Shown here in pieces: positions 8,861-17,531 of a stretch of 64,000 nucleotides of DNA. Each line of letters starts with the position of its first letter. Position 1 is the first letter of the stretch. Origin of the DNA: an uncultured Pseudomonas sp. (GTDB lineage: Bacteria > Pseudomonadota > Gammaproteobacteria > Pseudomonadales > Pseudomonadaceae); NCBI RefSeq assembly GCF_943846705.1, contig NZ_OX044366.1, positions 2,852,001 through 2,916,000 on the forward strand, in the 5' to 3' direction. The notes below the pieces were generated by a model. It did no database searches. It was given only the letters and a program-made list of their open reading frames with translations, and was not told where the DNA came from. The translations under genes and the position numbers were made by a program.

Positions 8861-9610
8861 ATGGCTGGTCATTCCAAATGGGCCAATATCAAGCACCGCA
8901 AAGGGCGTCAGGACGCCAAGCGCGGCAAGATTTTCACCAAGATCATTCGTGAGCTGACTGTGGCGGCCAAGCATGGCGGCCCTGTTCCGGCAGACAACCC
9001 GCGTTTGCGTTTGGCGGTGGATAAAGCGCTGACCGCCAACATGTCGCGCGACGTGATTGATCGGGCGATTGCGCGTGGTGCCGGCAACAACGAGGCAGAT
9101 AACGTTGTTGAGCTGAGCTATGAAGGTTACGCCGTGGGTGGGGTGGCGATTATCGTCGAGGCCATGACCGATAACCGTAACCGCACGGCTGCGGAAGTGC
9201 GCCATGCCTTTACCAAGTGTGGCGGCAACCTAGGCACCGATGGCTCGGTGGCCTATATGTTTGACCGCAAGGGGCAGTTGAGCTTTGCCTCGGGTGTCGA
9301 CGAGGACGCGCTGATGGAGGCGGCGCTGGAAGCCGGCGCCGACGATGTGGAGATGGGTGAAGAAGGTTCGGCGCTGGTATCAACCAGCTTTGCTGATTTT
9401 CATGCCGTTAACGAGGCGCTCAGTGCGGCAGGTTTTAAGCCTGACGACGCGGAAATCGCCATGATCCCCTCGATCAGCTCGCCGATTACCGATCTGGAAA
9501 CCGCGCAGAAAGTCATTAAATTGATCGACATGCTGGAGGACCTCGACGATGTGCAGGAGGTCTACCACAACGCTGAAATTCCTGACGAGATCATGGATCA
9601 GCTTGGCTGA
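8861..9610 (+). CDS. yebC: YebC/PmpR family transcriptional regulator
   Basis: A 249-residue YebC/TACO1-family protein starting with the hallmark MAGHSKWANIKHRKG. The three-domain fold spans the full length, and the acidic patch EDALMEAALEAGADDVEMGEEG is typical. In P. aeruginosa the syntenic protein is PmpR, reported to repress pqsR; other family members relieve ribosome stalling at polyproline, so two modes of action are on record. Start ATG 8861 follows GGAGTGAGTT. It is followed by a terminator and then the ruv genes. Confidence 0.95.
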   Translation: MAGHSKWANIKHRKGRQDAKRGKIFTKIIRELTVAAKHGGPVPADNPRLRLAVDKALTANMSRDVIDRAIARGAGNNEADNVVELSYEGYAVGGVAIIVEAMTDNRNRTAAEVRHAFTKCGGNLGTDGSVAYMFDRKGQLSFASGVDEDALMEAALEAGADDVEMGEEGSALVSTSFADFHAVNEALSAAGFKPDDAEIAMIPSISSPITDLETAQKVIKLIDMLEDLDDVQEVYHNAEIPDEIMDQLG

Positions 9611-9630
9611 GCATCGACGTTTTTAACCAG

Positions 9631-9669
9631 GCCGGAAGTATTTGGGATGTTAATCCGAAAGCTTCCGGC
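9631..9669 (+). terminator. yebC terminator
   Basis: Stem GCCGGAAG (9631-9638) with CTTCCGGC (9662-9669), followed by a run of six T. The loop is 23 nt and contains smaller pairing. Confidence 0.8.
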
Positions 9670-9784
9670 TTTTTTATGGGAGGTGACCGGGTGACGCAGG
9701 CGTGGGCTGGCTCTATACTCGCCAACTGGATAAATAGACAGTGTGCCGGCTGAGTTGGCGGGTACCTTGAGTGGGCGGTAAGGC

Positions 9785-10309
9785 ATGACCCTGATTCTCG
9801 GCATCGACCCCGGTTCGCGCATTACCGGTTATGGCGTGGTGCGCGATAACGGTCGTAATTGCGAGTATGTCGCGTCTGGTTGTATTCGTACGGGCAATGG
9901 CTCCATGCCGGAACGTCTGCAGGTGGTGTTTCGCGGTGTACGCGAAGTGATCGAGACCTACGGGCCGGTGACCATGGGCATCGAGCAGGTCTTTATGGCG
10001 CGTAACCCAGACTCCGCCCTCAAGCTCGGTCAGGCGCGTGGTGTGGCCATTGTCGCCGGAATCGAGTTGGGGCTGGATATCGCCGAATACACGGCAACTC
10101 AGGTCAAGCAGGCCATCGCTGGAACCGGTGGTGCGGACAAAGAGCAGGTGCAGATGATGGTCATGCACCTGCTTAAGTTGGTGCAAAAGCCGCAAATCGA
10201 TGCCTCAGACGCGCTGGCGATTGCCTTGTGTCATGCCCACCACCGACAGAGTCTTATCCCGCACGGTTTGGTGGGTGCTAAACGGCGTGCGGGTCGCCTT
10301 CGTTTGTAA
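9785..10309 (+). CDS. ruvC: Holliday junction resolvase RuvC
   Basis: A 174-residue crossover junction endonuclease that cuts Holliday junctions after RuvAB branch migration. The RNase H-like fold shows catalytic Asp8 in ILGIDPGSRITGYG, Glu in MGIEQVFM, and the C-terminal DASDALAIALCHAH acidic pair. Length matches the family (~173). It is the first gene of a ruvC-ruvA-ruvB run, with 23 bp to ruvA. Confidence 0.97.
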   Translation: MTLILGIDPGSRITGYGVVRDNGRNCEYVASGCIRTGNGSMPERLQVVFRGVREVIETYGPVTMGIEQVFMARNPDSALKLGQARGVAIVAGIELGLDIAEYTATQVKQAIAGTGGADKEQVQMMVMHLLKLVQKPQIDASDALAIALCHAHHRQSLIPHGLVGAKRRAGRLRL

Positions 10310-10332
10310 CGTAACTTTTAAGGAAAGCAGCG

Positions 10333-10938
10333 GTGATCGGACGTTTGCGCGGCACCCTGGCGGAAAAGCAGCCGCCTCATGTGATTGTGGACATAAATGG
10401 TTTGGGTTATGAGTTGGAAGTGCCCATGACCACGCTGTACCGTTTGCCCTCGGTGGGCGAGCCGCTGACCCTGCACACCCATCTGGTGGTGCGTGAAGAT
10501 GCACATCTGCTTTATGGCTTCTTCGAGAAACGTGAACGTGAGCTGTTTCGCGAGCTGATCCGCCTCAATGGTGTCGGGCCGAAGTTGGCGCTGGCGCTGA
10601 TGTCGGGTCTGGAGGTCGATGAGTTGGTGCGCTGTGTGCAGGCGCAGGACACTTCGGTACTGGTGAAGATTCCGGGGGTCGGCAAGAAAACTGCCGAGCG
10701 CCTGTTGGTTGAGTTGAAAGACCGCTTCAAGGCGTGGGACGTCGTGCCGGGTCTTTCCCCGCTGGCGCTGGAACCTCGCAGCGGTGGTGCAGTCTCAAGC
10801 GCGGAGGATGATGCCGTCAGTGCACTTATTTCGCTCGGTTACAAACCCCAGGAAGCCAGTCGCGCCGTCTCGGCTATTAAGGAAGATGGTTTGAGCAGTG
10901 AAGATATGATTCGTCGAGCCCTTAAGGGAATGGTCTAG
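10333..10938 (+). CDS. ruvA: Holliday junction helicase subunit RuvA
   Basis: A 201-residue RuvA, the tetrameric junction-binding subunit that loads RuvB rings. It has an OB-fold N-terminus (MIGRLRGTLAEKQPPHVIVDINGLGYELEVP), two helix-hairpin-helix motifs (LNGVGPKLALALMSG, IPGVGKKTAERLLVEL) and a C-terminal RuvB-binding domain (DAVSALISLGYKPQEASRAV). It uses a GTG start at 10333 after AAGGAAAG. The TAG stop shares its last base with the ruvB GTG start, a sign of translational coupling. Confidence 0.97.
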   Translation: MIGRLRGTLAEKQPPHVIVDINGLGYELEVPMTTLYRLPSVGEPLTLHTHLVVREDAHLLYGFFEKRERELFRELIRLNGVGPKLALALMSGLEVDELVRCVQAQDTSVLVKIPGVGKKTAERLLVELKDRFKAWDVVPGLSPLALEPRSGGAVSSAEDDAVSALISLGYKPQEASRAVSAIKEDGLSSEDMIRRALKGMV

Positions 10939-11990
10939 TGCTAGAAGCTGATCGCCTGATTACCGCCACCTCCCGCGACCGTGACGAGCAAGTCGATCGC
11001 GCCATACGTCCGCTGAAGCTGGCTGAATACATTGGCCAGCCCAGCGTGCGTGAGCAGATGGAGCTGTTTATTCAGGCTGCCCGTGGGCGCAGTGAGGCGC
11101 TTGATCACACGCTGATATTTGGCCCGCCCGGTTTGGGTAAAACCACCCTGGCCAACATCATCGCCCAGGAAATGAATGTATCGATCAAGAGCACGTCTGG
11201 CCCGGTGCTCGAGCGGCCGGGTGATCTGGCGGCGTTGCTGACCAATCTTGAACCAGGCGATGTGCTGTTTATCGATGAAATTCACCGCCTTTCTCCGATT
11301 GTCGAGGAAGTGCTGTACCCGGCCATGGAGGACTTCCAGCTCGATATCATGATCGGCGAAGGCCCGGCGGCACGCTCGATCAAACTTGATCTGCCGCCTT
11401 TTACCCTGGTCGGCGCCACCACCCGTGCCGGCATGCTGACCAATCCGCTGCGTGACCGGTTTGGTATCGTCCAGCGGCTTGAGTTCTACAACACCGAAGA
11501 CCTGAGCACCATCGTCATGCGTTCGGCGGGGATTCTCGGTTTGTCGATTGAGCCGCGGGGTGCGTTCGAGATCGCGCGGCGGGCGCGTGGAACGCCACGT
11601 ATCGCCAACCGTTTGTTGCGCCGAGTGCGTGATTTTGCCGAAGTGCGTGGGCAAGGCGACATCACCCGTGAAATTGCCGACCTGGCGCTGAACTTGCTGG
11701 ACGTCGATGAGCGTGGTTTCGACCACCAGGATCGACGCCTGCTGTTGACCATGATCGAGAAGTTCGATGGTGGCCCGGTGGGTGTTGATAACCTGGCTGC
11801 GGCCATCAGTGAAGAGCGTCACACCATTGAAGACGTGTTGGAACCCTATCTAATTCAGCAGGGCTATATCATGCGCACCCCTCGCGGACGAGTGGTTACC
11901 CGGCATGCCTACCTGCATTTTGGTCTGAATGTGCCAAAGCGCATGGGCGAATTAGTGGTAATGGAGCAGGTTGGTGGCGCCACCGAGTAA
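10938..11990 (+). CDS. ruvB: Holliday junction branch-migration ATPase RuvB
   Basis: A 350-residue AAA+ motor that drives branch migration with RuvA. Walker A is FGPPGLGKTT (residues ~61-70), Walker B VLFIDEIHRL, sensor 1 GATTRAG, and a C-terminal winged helix (YIMRTPRGRVVTRHAY). It uses a GTG start at 10938, overlapping the ruvA stop by one base. Family length is normal. Confidence 0.97.
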   Translation: MLEADRLITATSRDRDEQVDRAIRPLKLAEYIGQPSVREQMELFIQAARGRSEALDHTLIFGPPGLGKTTLANIIAQEMNVSIKSTSGPVLERPGDLAALLTNLEPGDVLFIDEIHRLSPIVEEVLYPAMEDFQLDIMIGEGPAARSIKLDLPPFTLVGATTRAGMLTNPLRDRFGIVQRLEFYNTEDLSTIVMRSAGILGLSIEPRGAFEIARRARGTPRIANRLLRRVRDFAEVRGQGDITREIADLALNLLDVDERGFDHQDRRLLLTMIEKFDGGPVGVDNLAAAISEERHTIEDVLEPYLIQQGYIMRTPRGRVVTRHAYLHFGLNVPKRMGELVVMEQVGGATE

Positions 11991-12042
11991 GAAAAAATAC
12001 TTGCTGTACCCAATTGGCAAGACCGAGAGCTAGGACTAGAGT

Positions 12043-12495
12043 ATGCGCGCGCAAAACGGAGTTCAGCCGTTCGCCTTTCGTTGTCGAGTTTATTTCGAAG
12101 ACACCGATGCGGGCGGCATCGTCTACTACGTCAATTACCTCAAATTTATGGAACGGGCTCGTACCGAGCGCCTGCGTGATCTGGGCTTTCTCCAGTCGAC
12201 GTTGGCCGAGGAGGGCCTGTTGTTTGTTGTGCACTCGGCTGAAGCGCGCTATCACGCGCCAGCCAAGCTCGATGATGAGCTGGTGGTAAGCGCTGAAGTA
12301 ATCGAATTAAACCGTGCCAGCCTGCGTTTTCGTCAGCAAGTCAGGCGGGCAGCGGATGATGTGTTGCTCTGTGAAGGGCAATTTATGGTGGCCTGTGTGC
12401 GCGCCGACAATTTGAAACCCCGGGCTATTCCCCAAACTCTGCATGCGGCCTTTGCCGGGCAGGGTGGCGCGGGTACATCTAGAGCAGGAGAGTAA
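12043..12495 (+). CDS. ybgC: Tol-Pal-associated acyl-CoA thioesterase YbgC
   Basis: A 150-residue hot-dog-fold thioesterase of the YbgC/4-hydroxybenzoyl-CoA family. The active-site segment is YFEDTDAGGIVYYVNYLKFMERAR, with the catalytic Asp in EDTDAGG. YbgC hydrolyses acyl-CoA thioesters and is almost always the first gene of the tol-pal cluster, as here: tolQ starts 3 bases after its stop. Its role in envelope constriction is not settled. Confidence 0.95.
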   Translation: MRAQNGVQPFAFRCRVYFEDTDAGGIVYYVNYLKFMERARTERLRDLGFLQSTLAEEGLLFVVHSAEARYHAPAKLDDELVVSAEVIELNRASLRFRQQVRRAADDVLLCEGQFMVACVRADNLKPRAIPQTLHAAFAGQGGAGTSRAGE

Positions 12496-12497
12496 GC

Positions 12498-13193
12498 GTG
12501 GAAGCCAACGCCGTTGACCACATGTCGATGTGGAGTCTGATCAGCAACGCCAGCCTGGTGGTGCAACTGGTAATGCTGACGCTGGTGGCCGCATCGGTCA
12601 CCTCGTGGGTCATGATCTTCCAGCGTACGGCTTTGCTGCGCGCGGCCAAACGTGCCCTGGATAACTTCGAGGAGCGTTTCTGGTCGGGTATCGACCTGTC
12701 CAAGCTCTACCGTCAGGCTGGCAGCAATCCTGACCCGGACTCCGGGCTGGAGCAGATTTTCCGCGCTGGCTTCAAAGATTTCTCGCGCCTGCGTCAGCAG
12801 CCCGGTGTTGACCCGGATGCGGTGATGGATGCCGTCGCGCGGGCCATGCGTGTGGCTATCTCGCGTGAAGAAGAAAAACTCGAGCAAAGCCTGCCTTTCC
12901 TCGCCACTGTGGGTTCTACCAGTCCGTATATCGGTCTGTTCGGTACCGTCTGGGGCATCATGAACTCCTTCCGCGGGCTGGCCCAAGTGCAGCAGGCCAC
13001 CCTGGCCACTGTGGCGCCGGGTATTGCCGAAGCGCTTATCGCCACCGCGATTGGTTTGTTTGCGGCGATTCCTGCGGTTATTGCCTACAACCGTTTTGCT
13101 GCGCGCGGCGAGATGTTGATCGGCCGTTACTACACCTTCGCCGACGAGTTCCAGGCAATTTTGCACCGTAAAGTCCACACCAGCGACGACTAA
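12498..13193 (+). CDS. tolQ: TolQ inner-membrane proton-channel protein
   Basis: A 231-residue ExbB/TolQ-family protein that forms the pmf-driven motor with TolR and energises TolA. Three membrane segments are visible (about 17-40, 130-155 and 168-195), with the conserved VGSTSPYIGLFGTVWGIMNSF entering TM2. It uses a GTG start at 12498, two bases after the ybgC stop, so it is probably translationally coupled. Confidence 0.97.
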   Translation: MEANAVDHMSMWSLISNASLVVQLVMLTLVAASVTSWVMIFQRTALLRAAKRALDNFEERFWSGIDLSKLYRQAGSNPDPDSGLEQIFRAGFKDFSRLRQQPGVDPDAVMDAVARAMRVAISREEEKLEQSLPFLATVGSTSPYIGLFGTVWGIMNSFRGLAQVQQATLATVAPGIAEALIATAIGLFAAIPAVIAYNRFAARGEMLIGRYYTFADEFQAILHRKVHTSDD

Positions 13194-13226
13194 GCCTTAG
13201 GCATTCTCAATACAGGTTTTTAAGCC

Positions 13227-13679
13227 ATGGCCAGAATTCGCAACAGACGCAAGCCCGTCGCCGAGATGAACGTGGTGCCCTACATCGACGTGATGTTGGT
13301 GCTGCTGGTGATCTTTATGGTGACCGCGCCGATGCTCAACCAAGGGGTTAAGGTCGATCTGCCGAAAGTCAGCAGTGAAGCCTTGCCGCAAGACAACAAT
13401 GCCCAGGTGCTGACCATCTCGATCAAGGCCGACAAATCCTACTACTGGAATATGGGCACCGAGGTGGATGTCGATACCGTGCAGGACAAGGCATTGACGC
13501 TGGAGGAGATGACCCGTGCGGTAACTGCGATCATCAACCAAAGTCGTGCCACCGGTAAGCAGGTGCAGGTGTTCGTACGTGGTGACAAATCCGTTGACTA
13601 CGGCACGGTGATGGCGGCCATGGGCGGCCTGCAGCAAGCTGACGTGGGTAACGTCGGGCTGATTACCGAGGCCCCCTGA
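13227..13679 (+). CDS. tolR: TolR inner-membrane motor protein
   Basis: A 150-residue ExbD/TolR-family protein. One membrane helix (about 17-38) carries the key protonatable Asp21 in VVPYIDVMLVLLVIFMV, followed by a periplasmic domain that binds peptidoglycan in homologues. Its stop shares one base with the tolA ATG (13679). Confidence 0.97.
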   Translation: MARIRNRRKPVAEMNVVPYIDVMLVLLVIFMVTAPMLNQGVKVDLPKVSSEALPQDNNAQVLTISIKADKSYYWNMGTEVDVDTVQDKALTLEEMTRAVTAIINQSRATGKQVQVFVRGDKSVDYGTVMAAMGGLQQADVGNVGLITEAP

Positions 13680-14671
13680 TGCAGTACCAGCGCGAGCGTT
13701 CGTCCTCGGAAAGTCTGTTTTGGCCTGTGGTCTGGGCTGTGGCGCTGCACGTCATCATGTTTGCCATGCTGTTTGTCAGCTTTGCTTTTGCTCCGGACCT
13801 TCCGCCGGCCAAGCCGGTGGTGCAGGCAACCTTGTACAAATTGCAATCGCAGAGTCAGGCCACCACCCAGACCAACCAGAAAATAGCCGGTGAAACCAAG
13901 AAGACCACTGCGCCGGTGTACGAAACCGAACAGCTTGAGCAGAAGAAAGCCGAGCAGGAAAAACTAGCGGCCAAGGCGGCGGAACAAAAGAAGGCGCAAG
14001 AGGCTCAGAAAGCACAAGAAGCTAAGAAAGCCGATGCCCAGAAGAAGACTGCAGAGGCCAATAAGGCGGCAGAGCAGAAGAGGTTGGCTGACGTAGCCAA
14101 GAAGAAAGCCGCTGACGAGGCTGCAAAGAAAAAAGCCGCTGAAGACGTTAAGAAGAAGGCCGCCGAAGACGCCAAGAAAAAAGCAGCAGAAGAGGCGAAG
14201 AAAAAAGCCGCCGCTGAAGCTGCAAAGAAGAAAACCGCTGACGATGCCAAGAAAAAAGCCGCGGAGGCTGCTCAGCGTAAGGCTGTAGAAGATAAAAAAG
14301 CCGCTGCGCTGGCCGAGTTGTTGTCTGAGGATGTGGGTCGCCAGCAGGCCATGGCCGATACGGTCGGTGATGAAGTGGCCGGCAGTCTGGATGATTTAAT
14401 TGTCATGCTCGTAAGTCAGCAGTGGCGGCGTCCGCCTTCTGCGCGTAACGGCATGAGTGTAGAAGTAATGATCGAAATGTTGCCCGATGGCACCATTACC
14501 AATGCTAGCGTGACGCGCTCGAGTGGCGACTCGCCTTTTGATAATTCGGCCGTACAAGCGGTGCGCAACGTCGGCCGTATTGCTGAAATGCAGCAGCTGG
14601 ACCGCGCCACTTTTGATCGCCTTTACCGGCAGCGTCGCGCTGTCTTCAAACCGGAGGATTTAGGTCTGTGA
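13679..14671 (+). CDS. tolA: TolA periplasm-spanning protein
   Basis: A 330-residue TolA that transmits TolQR energy to TolB and Pal. Domain I is the N-terminal cytoplasmic stub and membrane helix (~16-38). Domain II (~80-215) is a long helix made almost only of Lys, Ala and Glu, with repeats such as KKKAAEDAKKKAAEEAKKKA. Domain III (~225-330) is the globular C-terminal domain. The low-complexity DNA at 13930-14300 is this helix, not a DNA repeat. It overlaps tolR by one base and tolB by four (GTGA). Confidence 0.96.
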   Translation: MQYQRERSSSESLFWPVVWAVALHVIMFAMLFVSFAFAPDLPPAKPVVQATLYKLQSQSQATTQTNQKIAGETKKTTAPVYETEQLEQKKAEQEKLAAKAAEQKKAQEAQKAQEAKKADAQKKTAEANKAAEQKRLADVAKKKAADEAAKKKAAEDVKKKAAEDAKKKAAEEAKKKAAAEAAKKKTADDAKKKAAEAAQRKAVEDKKAAALAELLSEDVGRQQAMADTVGDEVAGSLDDLIVMLVSQQWRRPPSARNGMSVEVMIEMLPDGTITNASVTRSSGDSPFDNSAVQAVRNVGRIAEMQQLDRATFDRLYRQRRAVFKPEDLGL

Positions 14672-15966
14672 ATACCCTGATGCGTATTGTTCTGCTCGGT
14701 CTGACCTTGCTGGTCGGCTCCGTTCAGGCCGCTGACCCGCTGGTGATTAGCAGTGGCACCGACCGTGCTACGCCCATCGCCGTGGTGCCTTTTGGCTGGC
14801 AGGGCGGCAGCGTGTTGCCTGAGGACATGGCTGAAATCATCGGCAATGACCTGCGCAACTCTGGCGTTTTCGAGCCGATCCCGCGGCAGAACATGATCAG
14901 TTTGCCGACGCAGGCAGCTGAAGTGATCTACCGCGACTGGCAAGCGCTTGGTGCGCAGTACGTGTTGGTCGGCAGCATCGTGCCAAACGCCGGTCGCCTG
15001 CAGATTCAGTTTGGCCTGTTTAACGTCACCACCCAGCAGCAAGTCATGACCGGCAGTGTCGGTGGTGGCGTTGATCAGCTGCGTGACATGGCGCACCACA
15101 TCGCCGATCAGTCTTACGAGAAGCTCACCGGCGTCAAAGGCGCGTTTTCCACGCGCATGCTCTATGTAACGGCTGAGCGCTTCTCAGTGAGTAACACCCG
15201 TTACACCTTGCAGCGCTCCGACTATGACGGCGCGCGCGCGGTCACCTTGCTGCAGTCGCGTGAGCCGATTCTCTCGCCGTCGTTTGCCCCGGACGGTCGC
15301 CGGATTGCCTACGTGTCGTTCGAGCAGAAGCGTCCGCGGATCTTCGTTCAGCACATCGATACTGGTCGTCGTGAGCAGGTCACCAATTTCGAAGGCCTGA
15401 ACGGTGCGCCATCTTGGTCGCCGGATGGCAATCGCCTGGCTTTCGTGCTGTCGCGTGATGGTAATCCCGAGATTTATGTGATGGACATGGGCACTCGTCA
15501 ACTGCGGCGGGTCACCAACCAAGCGTCTATCGATACCGAGCCGTTCTGGGGCAAGGACGGCCAGACGCTGTATTTCACCTCGGATCGTTCCGGTAAGCCA
15601 CAAATCTACAAAACCAACATCAACGGCGGCGCGGCTGAGCGAGTGACCTTTATTGGTAACTACAACGCTAACCCGAAGCTGTCTGCTGATGAGAAAACCC
15701 TGGTGATGATTCATCGCCAGGATGGTTACACCGTGTTCAAGGTGGCTGCACAAGACCTGCAGCGCGGCAATTTGCGGATACTTTCAGATACCAGTCTGGA
15801 TGAGTCGCCTACTGTTGCGCCCAACGGCACCATGGTAATCTACGCCACCCGCCAGCAGGGCCGGGGAGTCTTGGTATTAGCGTCCACCAATGGACGTGTG
15901 AGGCTCCCTCTTCCTACCGCTCAAGGCGAAGTTCGAGAGCCTTCTTGGTCCCCTTACCTGAACTGA
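14668..15966 (+). CDS. tolB: TolB periplasmic beta-propeller
   Basis: A 432-residue periplasmic protein with a signal peptide (~1-21, ending VQA-AD), an N-terminal alpha/beta domain and a six-bladed WD40-like propeller. Repeats such as LSPSFAPDGRRIAYVSF and APSWSPDGNRLAFV mark the blades. It binds Pal and TolA. It uses a GTG start at 14668 overlapping the tolA stop (GTGA). Confidence 0.97.
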   Translation: MNTLMRIVLLGLTLLVGSVQAADPLVISSGTDRATPIAVVPFGWQGGSVLPEDMAEIIGNDLRNSGVFEPIPRQNMISLPTQAAEVIYRDWQALGAQYVLVGSIVPNAGRLQIQFGLFNVTTQQQVMTGSVGGGVDQLRDMAHHIADQSYEKLTGVKGAFSTRMLYVTAERFSVSNTRYTLQRSDYDGARAVTLLQSREPILSPSFAPDGRRIAYVSFEQKRPRIFVQHIDTGRREQVTNFEGLNGAPSWSPDGNRLAFVLSRDGNPEIYVMDMGTRQLRRVTNQASIDTEPFWGKDGQTLYFTSDRSGKPQIYKTNINGGAAERVTFIGNYNANPKLSADEKTLVMIHRQDGYTVFKVAAQDLQRGNLRILSDTSLDESPTVAPNGTMVIYATRQQGRGVLVLASTNGRVRLPLPTAQGEVREPSWSPYLN

Positions 15967-16033
15967 TGCGGCGCTACACCGTTGTTTGTTTGAAATACTG
16001 CTTAACACACTGGGGTTCATTAGGAGTTACATG

Positions 16034-16531
16034 ATGGAAATGCTGAAATTTGGTAAGTTCGCTGCACTGGGTTTGGCTCTCGCCGTGGCTGTAGGTTGTT
16101 CCTCCAAAGGCGGCGACGCTGCTGGCGAAGGCGCGATCGATCCTAACGCTGGTTACGGTGCCAACACTGGCGCTGTTGATGGCAGCCTGAGCGAAGAAGC
16201 TGCTCTGCGCGCTATCACCACTTTCTACTTCGAATACGACAGCTCCGACCTGAAGCCAGAGGCCATGCGCGCTCTGGACGTGCACGCCAAAGACCTGCAG
16301 GGTAATGGCGCTCGCGTAGTTCTGGAAGGCCACGCTGACGAGCGCGGTACTCGTGAATACAACATGGCTCTGGGCGAGCGTCGCGCCAAGGCTGTGCAGC
16401 GTTACCTGGTACTGCAGGGCGTTTCCCCGGCTCAACTGGAACTGGTTTCCTACGGTGAAGAGCGTGCAATCGCCACTGGTAACGACGAGTCCTCGTGGGC
16501 TCAAAACCGTCGCGTCGAACTGCGTAAGTAA
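16034..16531 (+). CDS. pal: Peptidoglycan-associated lipoprotein Pal/OprL
   Basis: A 165-residue outer-membrane lipoprotein (OprL in Pseudomonas). The lipobox AVAVGC places the lipidated Cys at residue 22. An OmpA-like peptidoglycan-binding domain follows (TTFYFEYDSSDLKPEAMRAL, then VLEGHADERGTREYNMALGERRA). Two tandem ATGs (16031, 16034) exist; 16034 has better spacing (7 nt) from the AGGAG site. The gap to tolB is ~67 bp. Confidence 0.96.
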   Translation: MEMLKFGKFAALGLALAVAVGCSSKGGDAAGEGAIDPNAGYGANTGAVDGSLSEEAALRAITTFYFEYDSSDLKPEAMRALDVHAKDLQGNGARVVLEGHADERGTREYNMALGERRAKAVQRYLVLQGVSPAQLELVSYGEERAIATGNDESSWAQNRRVELRK

Positions 16532-16537
16532 TTCGAT

Positions 16538-17350
16538 ATGCGAACGTGCCGCCGTGCTTTAACCGTTTTGGCGCTCAGCCTGCCGCTTGCGGCGTGGGCT
16601 GAGGTTCCCGTGGTGGATAACAATGCCGGTTACGGCAGCAGTTATCCGCCTGCTGGTTACGGTACGTCCGGCACCTACGCGGAGGCAGGGGCTGCGGCTC
16701 CTGTCTCGGCGCAGGGCATGCTGTTCAACCAGTTGCAGCAGATGCAGCAAGAGATCGCGCAACTGCGCGGTACGCTGGAAGAACAACAGAATGAAATTCA
16801 GCGTTTAAAACAAGAAAGCCTGGAGCGTTATCAGGACCTTGATAAACGTCTGAGTGGTGGCGCAGCAGCTGCTGCAGTCAACCAGAATTCTTCAGCCGCT
16901 GGTGCGATCAATGCCAACGGTACGCCGACCCCGCCAGTCGCGGGGCAGTCGGCCAGTAATGAAGCGGCCGATCCGGCTAAGGAAAAGCTGTTCTACGAAG
17001 CGGCTTTTGACCTGATTAAGGCCAAGGATTTCGATAAGGCCAGCCAGGCGTTTGCCGCGTTCCTGCGTAAGTACCCGAATAGTCAGTACGCGGGTAATGC
17101 ACAGTACTGGCTGGGTGAGGTGAATCTAGCCAAGGGTGATCTGCAGGGGGCTGGTCAGGCTTTCGCAAGGGTCAGCCAGGCTTACCCGAGCCACGCCAAG
17201 GTGCCGGACTCACTGTTCAAGCTTGCCGATGTAGAGCAGCGTCTCGGTAACAGCGACAAGGCTAAGGGGATTTTGCAGCAGGTGATTGCGCAATACCCGG
17301 GCAGTTCCGCCGCGCAGTTGGCGCAGCGCGACTTGCAGCGCTTGCCGTAA
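16538..17350 (+). CDS. cpoB: Cell-division coordinator CpoB (YbgF)
   Basis: A 270-residue periplasmic protein with a signal peptide (~1-21, ending AWA-E), a trimerising coiled coil (~58-105, QLQQMQQEIAQLRGTLEE), a low-complexity Ala/Asn linker and a C-terminal TPR domain (~150-268, YEAAFDLIKAKDFDKASQAF). CpoB links the Tol machine with PBP1B-LpoB during constriction in E. coli. It starts six bases after pal and ends the ybgC-tol-pal-cpoB cluster before a terminator. Confidence 0.95.
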   Translation: MRTCRRALTVLALSLPLAAWAEVPVVDNNAGYGSSYPPAGYGTSGTYAEAGAAAPVSAQGMLFNQLQQMQQEIAQLRGTLEEQQNEIQRLKQESLERYQDLDKRLSGGAAAAAVNQNSSAAGAINANGTPTPPVAGQSASNEAADPAKEKLFYEAAFDLIKAKDFDKASQAFAAFLRKYPNSQYAGNAQYWLGEVNLAKGDLQGAGQAFARVSQAYPSHAKVPDSLFKLADVEQRLGNSDKAKGILQQVIAQYPGSSAAQLAQRDLQRLP

Positions 17351-17370
17351 AGCTGAGTCAGCAGTCAATA

Positions 17371-17391
17371 AACCCGCGCCATGCGCGGGTT
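17371..17391 (+). terminator. Terminator of the tol-pal cluster
   Basis: Stem AACCCGCGC (17371-17379) with GCGCGGGTT (17383-17391) and a following T-run, 20 nt after cpoB. Confidence 0.9.
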
Positions 17392-17531
17392 TTTTATGGT
17401 CTCCGTTTATGGCGCTCGCGCCTCGGGCTAACGCTGCGCAGTGTTAGATTTTCGCCCGGCGCATTTTTCGTATACAATCCGCGGCCCTTTTCCCGCAACG
17501 GAGGCGGACAGCCTGTTTAGCTGTTACGCCC

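Noticed and set aside
10941..11822. Minus-strand frame opposite ruvB (293 codons)
   Set aside because: Antisense to an unmistakable RuvB; no homology visible.
12333..13178. Minus-strand frame opposite tolQ (281 codons)
   Set aside because: Shadow of tolQ and the end of ybgC.
13930..14300. Apparent tandem DNA repeat
   Set aside because: It is the Lys/Ala/Glu helix of TolA: repetitive at the protein level but not an exact DNA repeat array.
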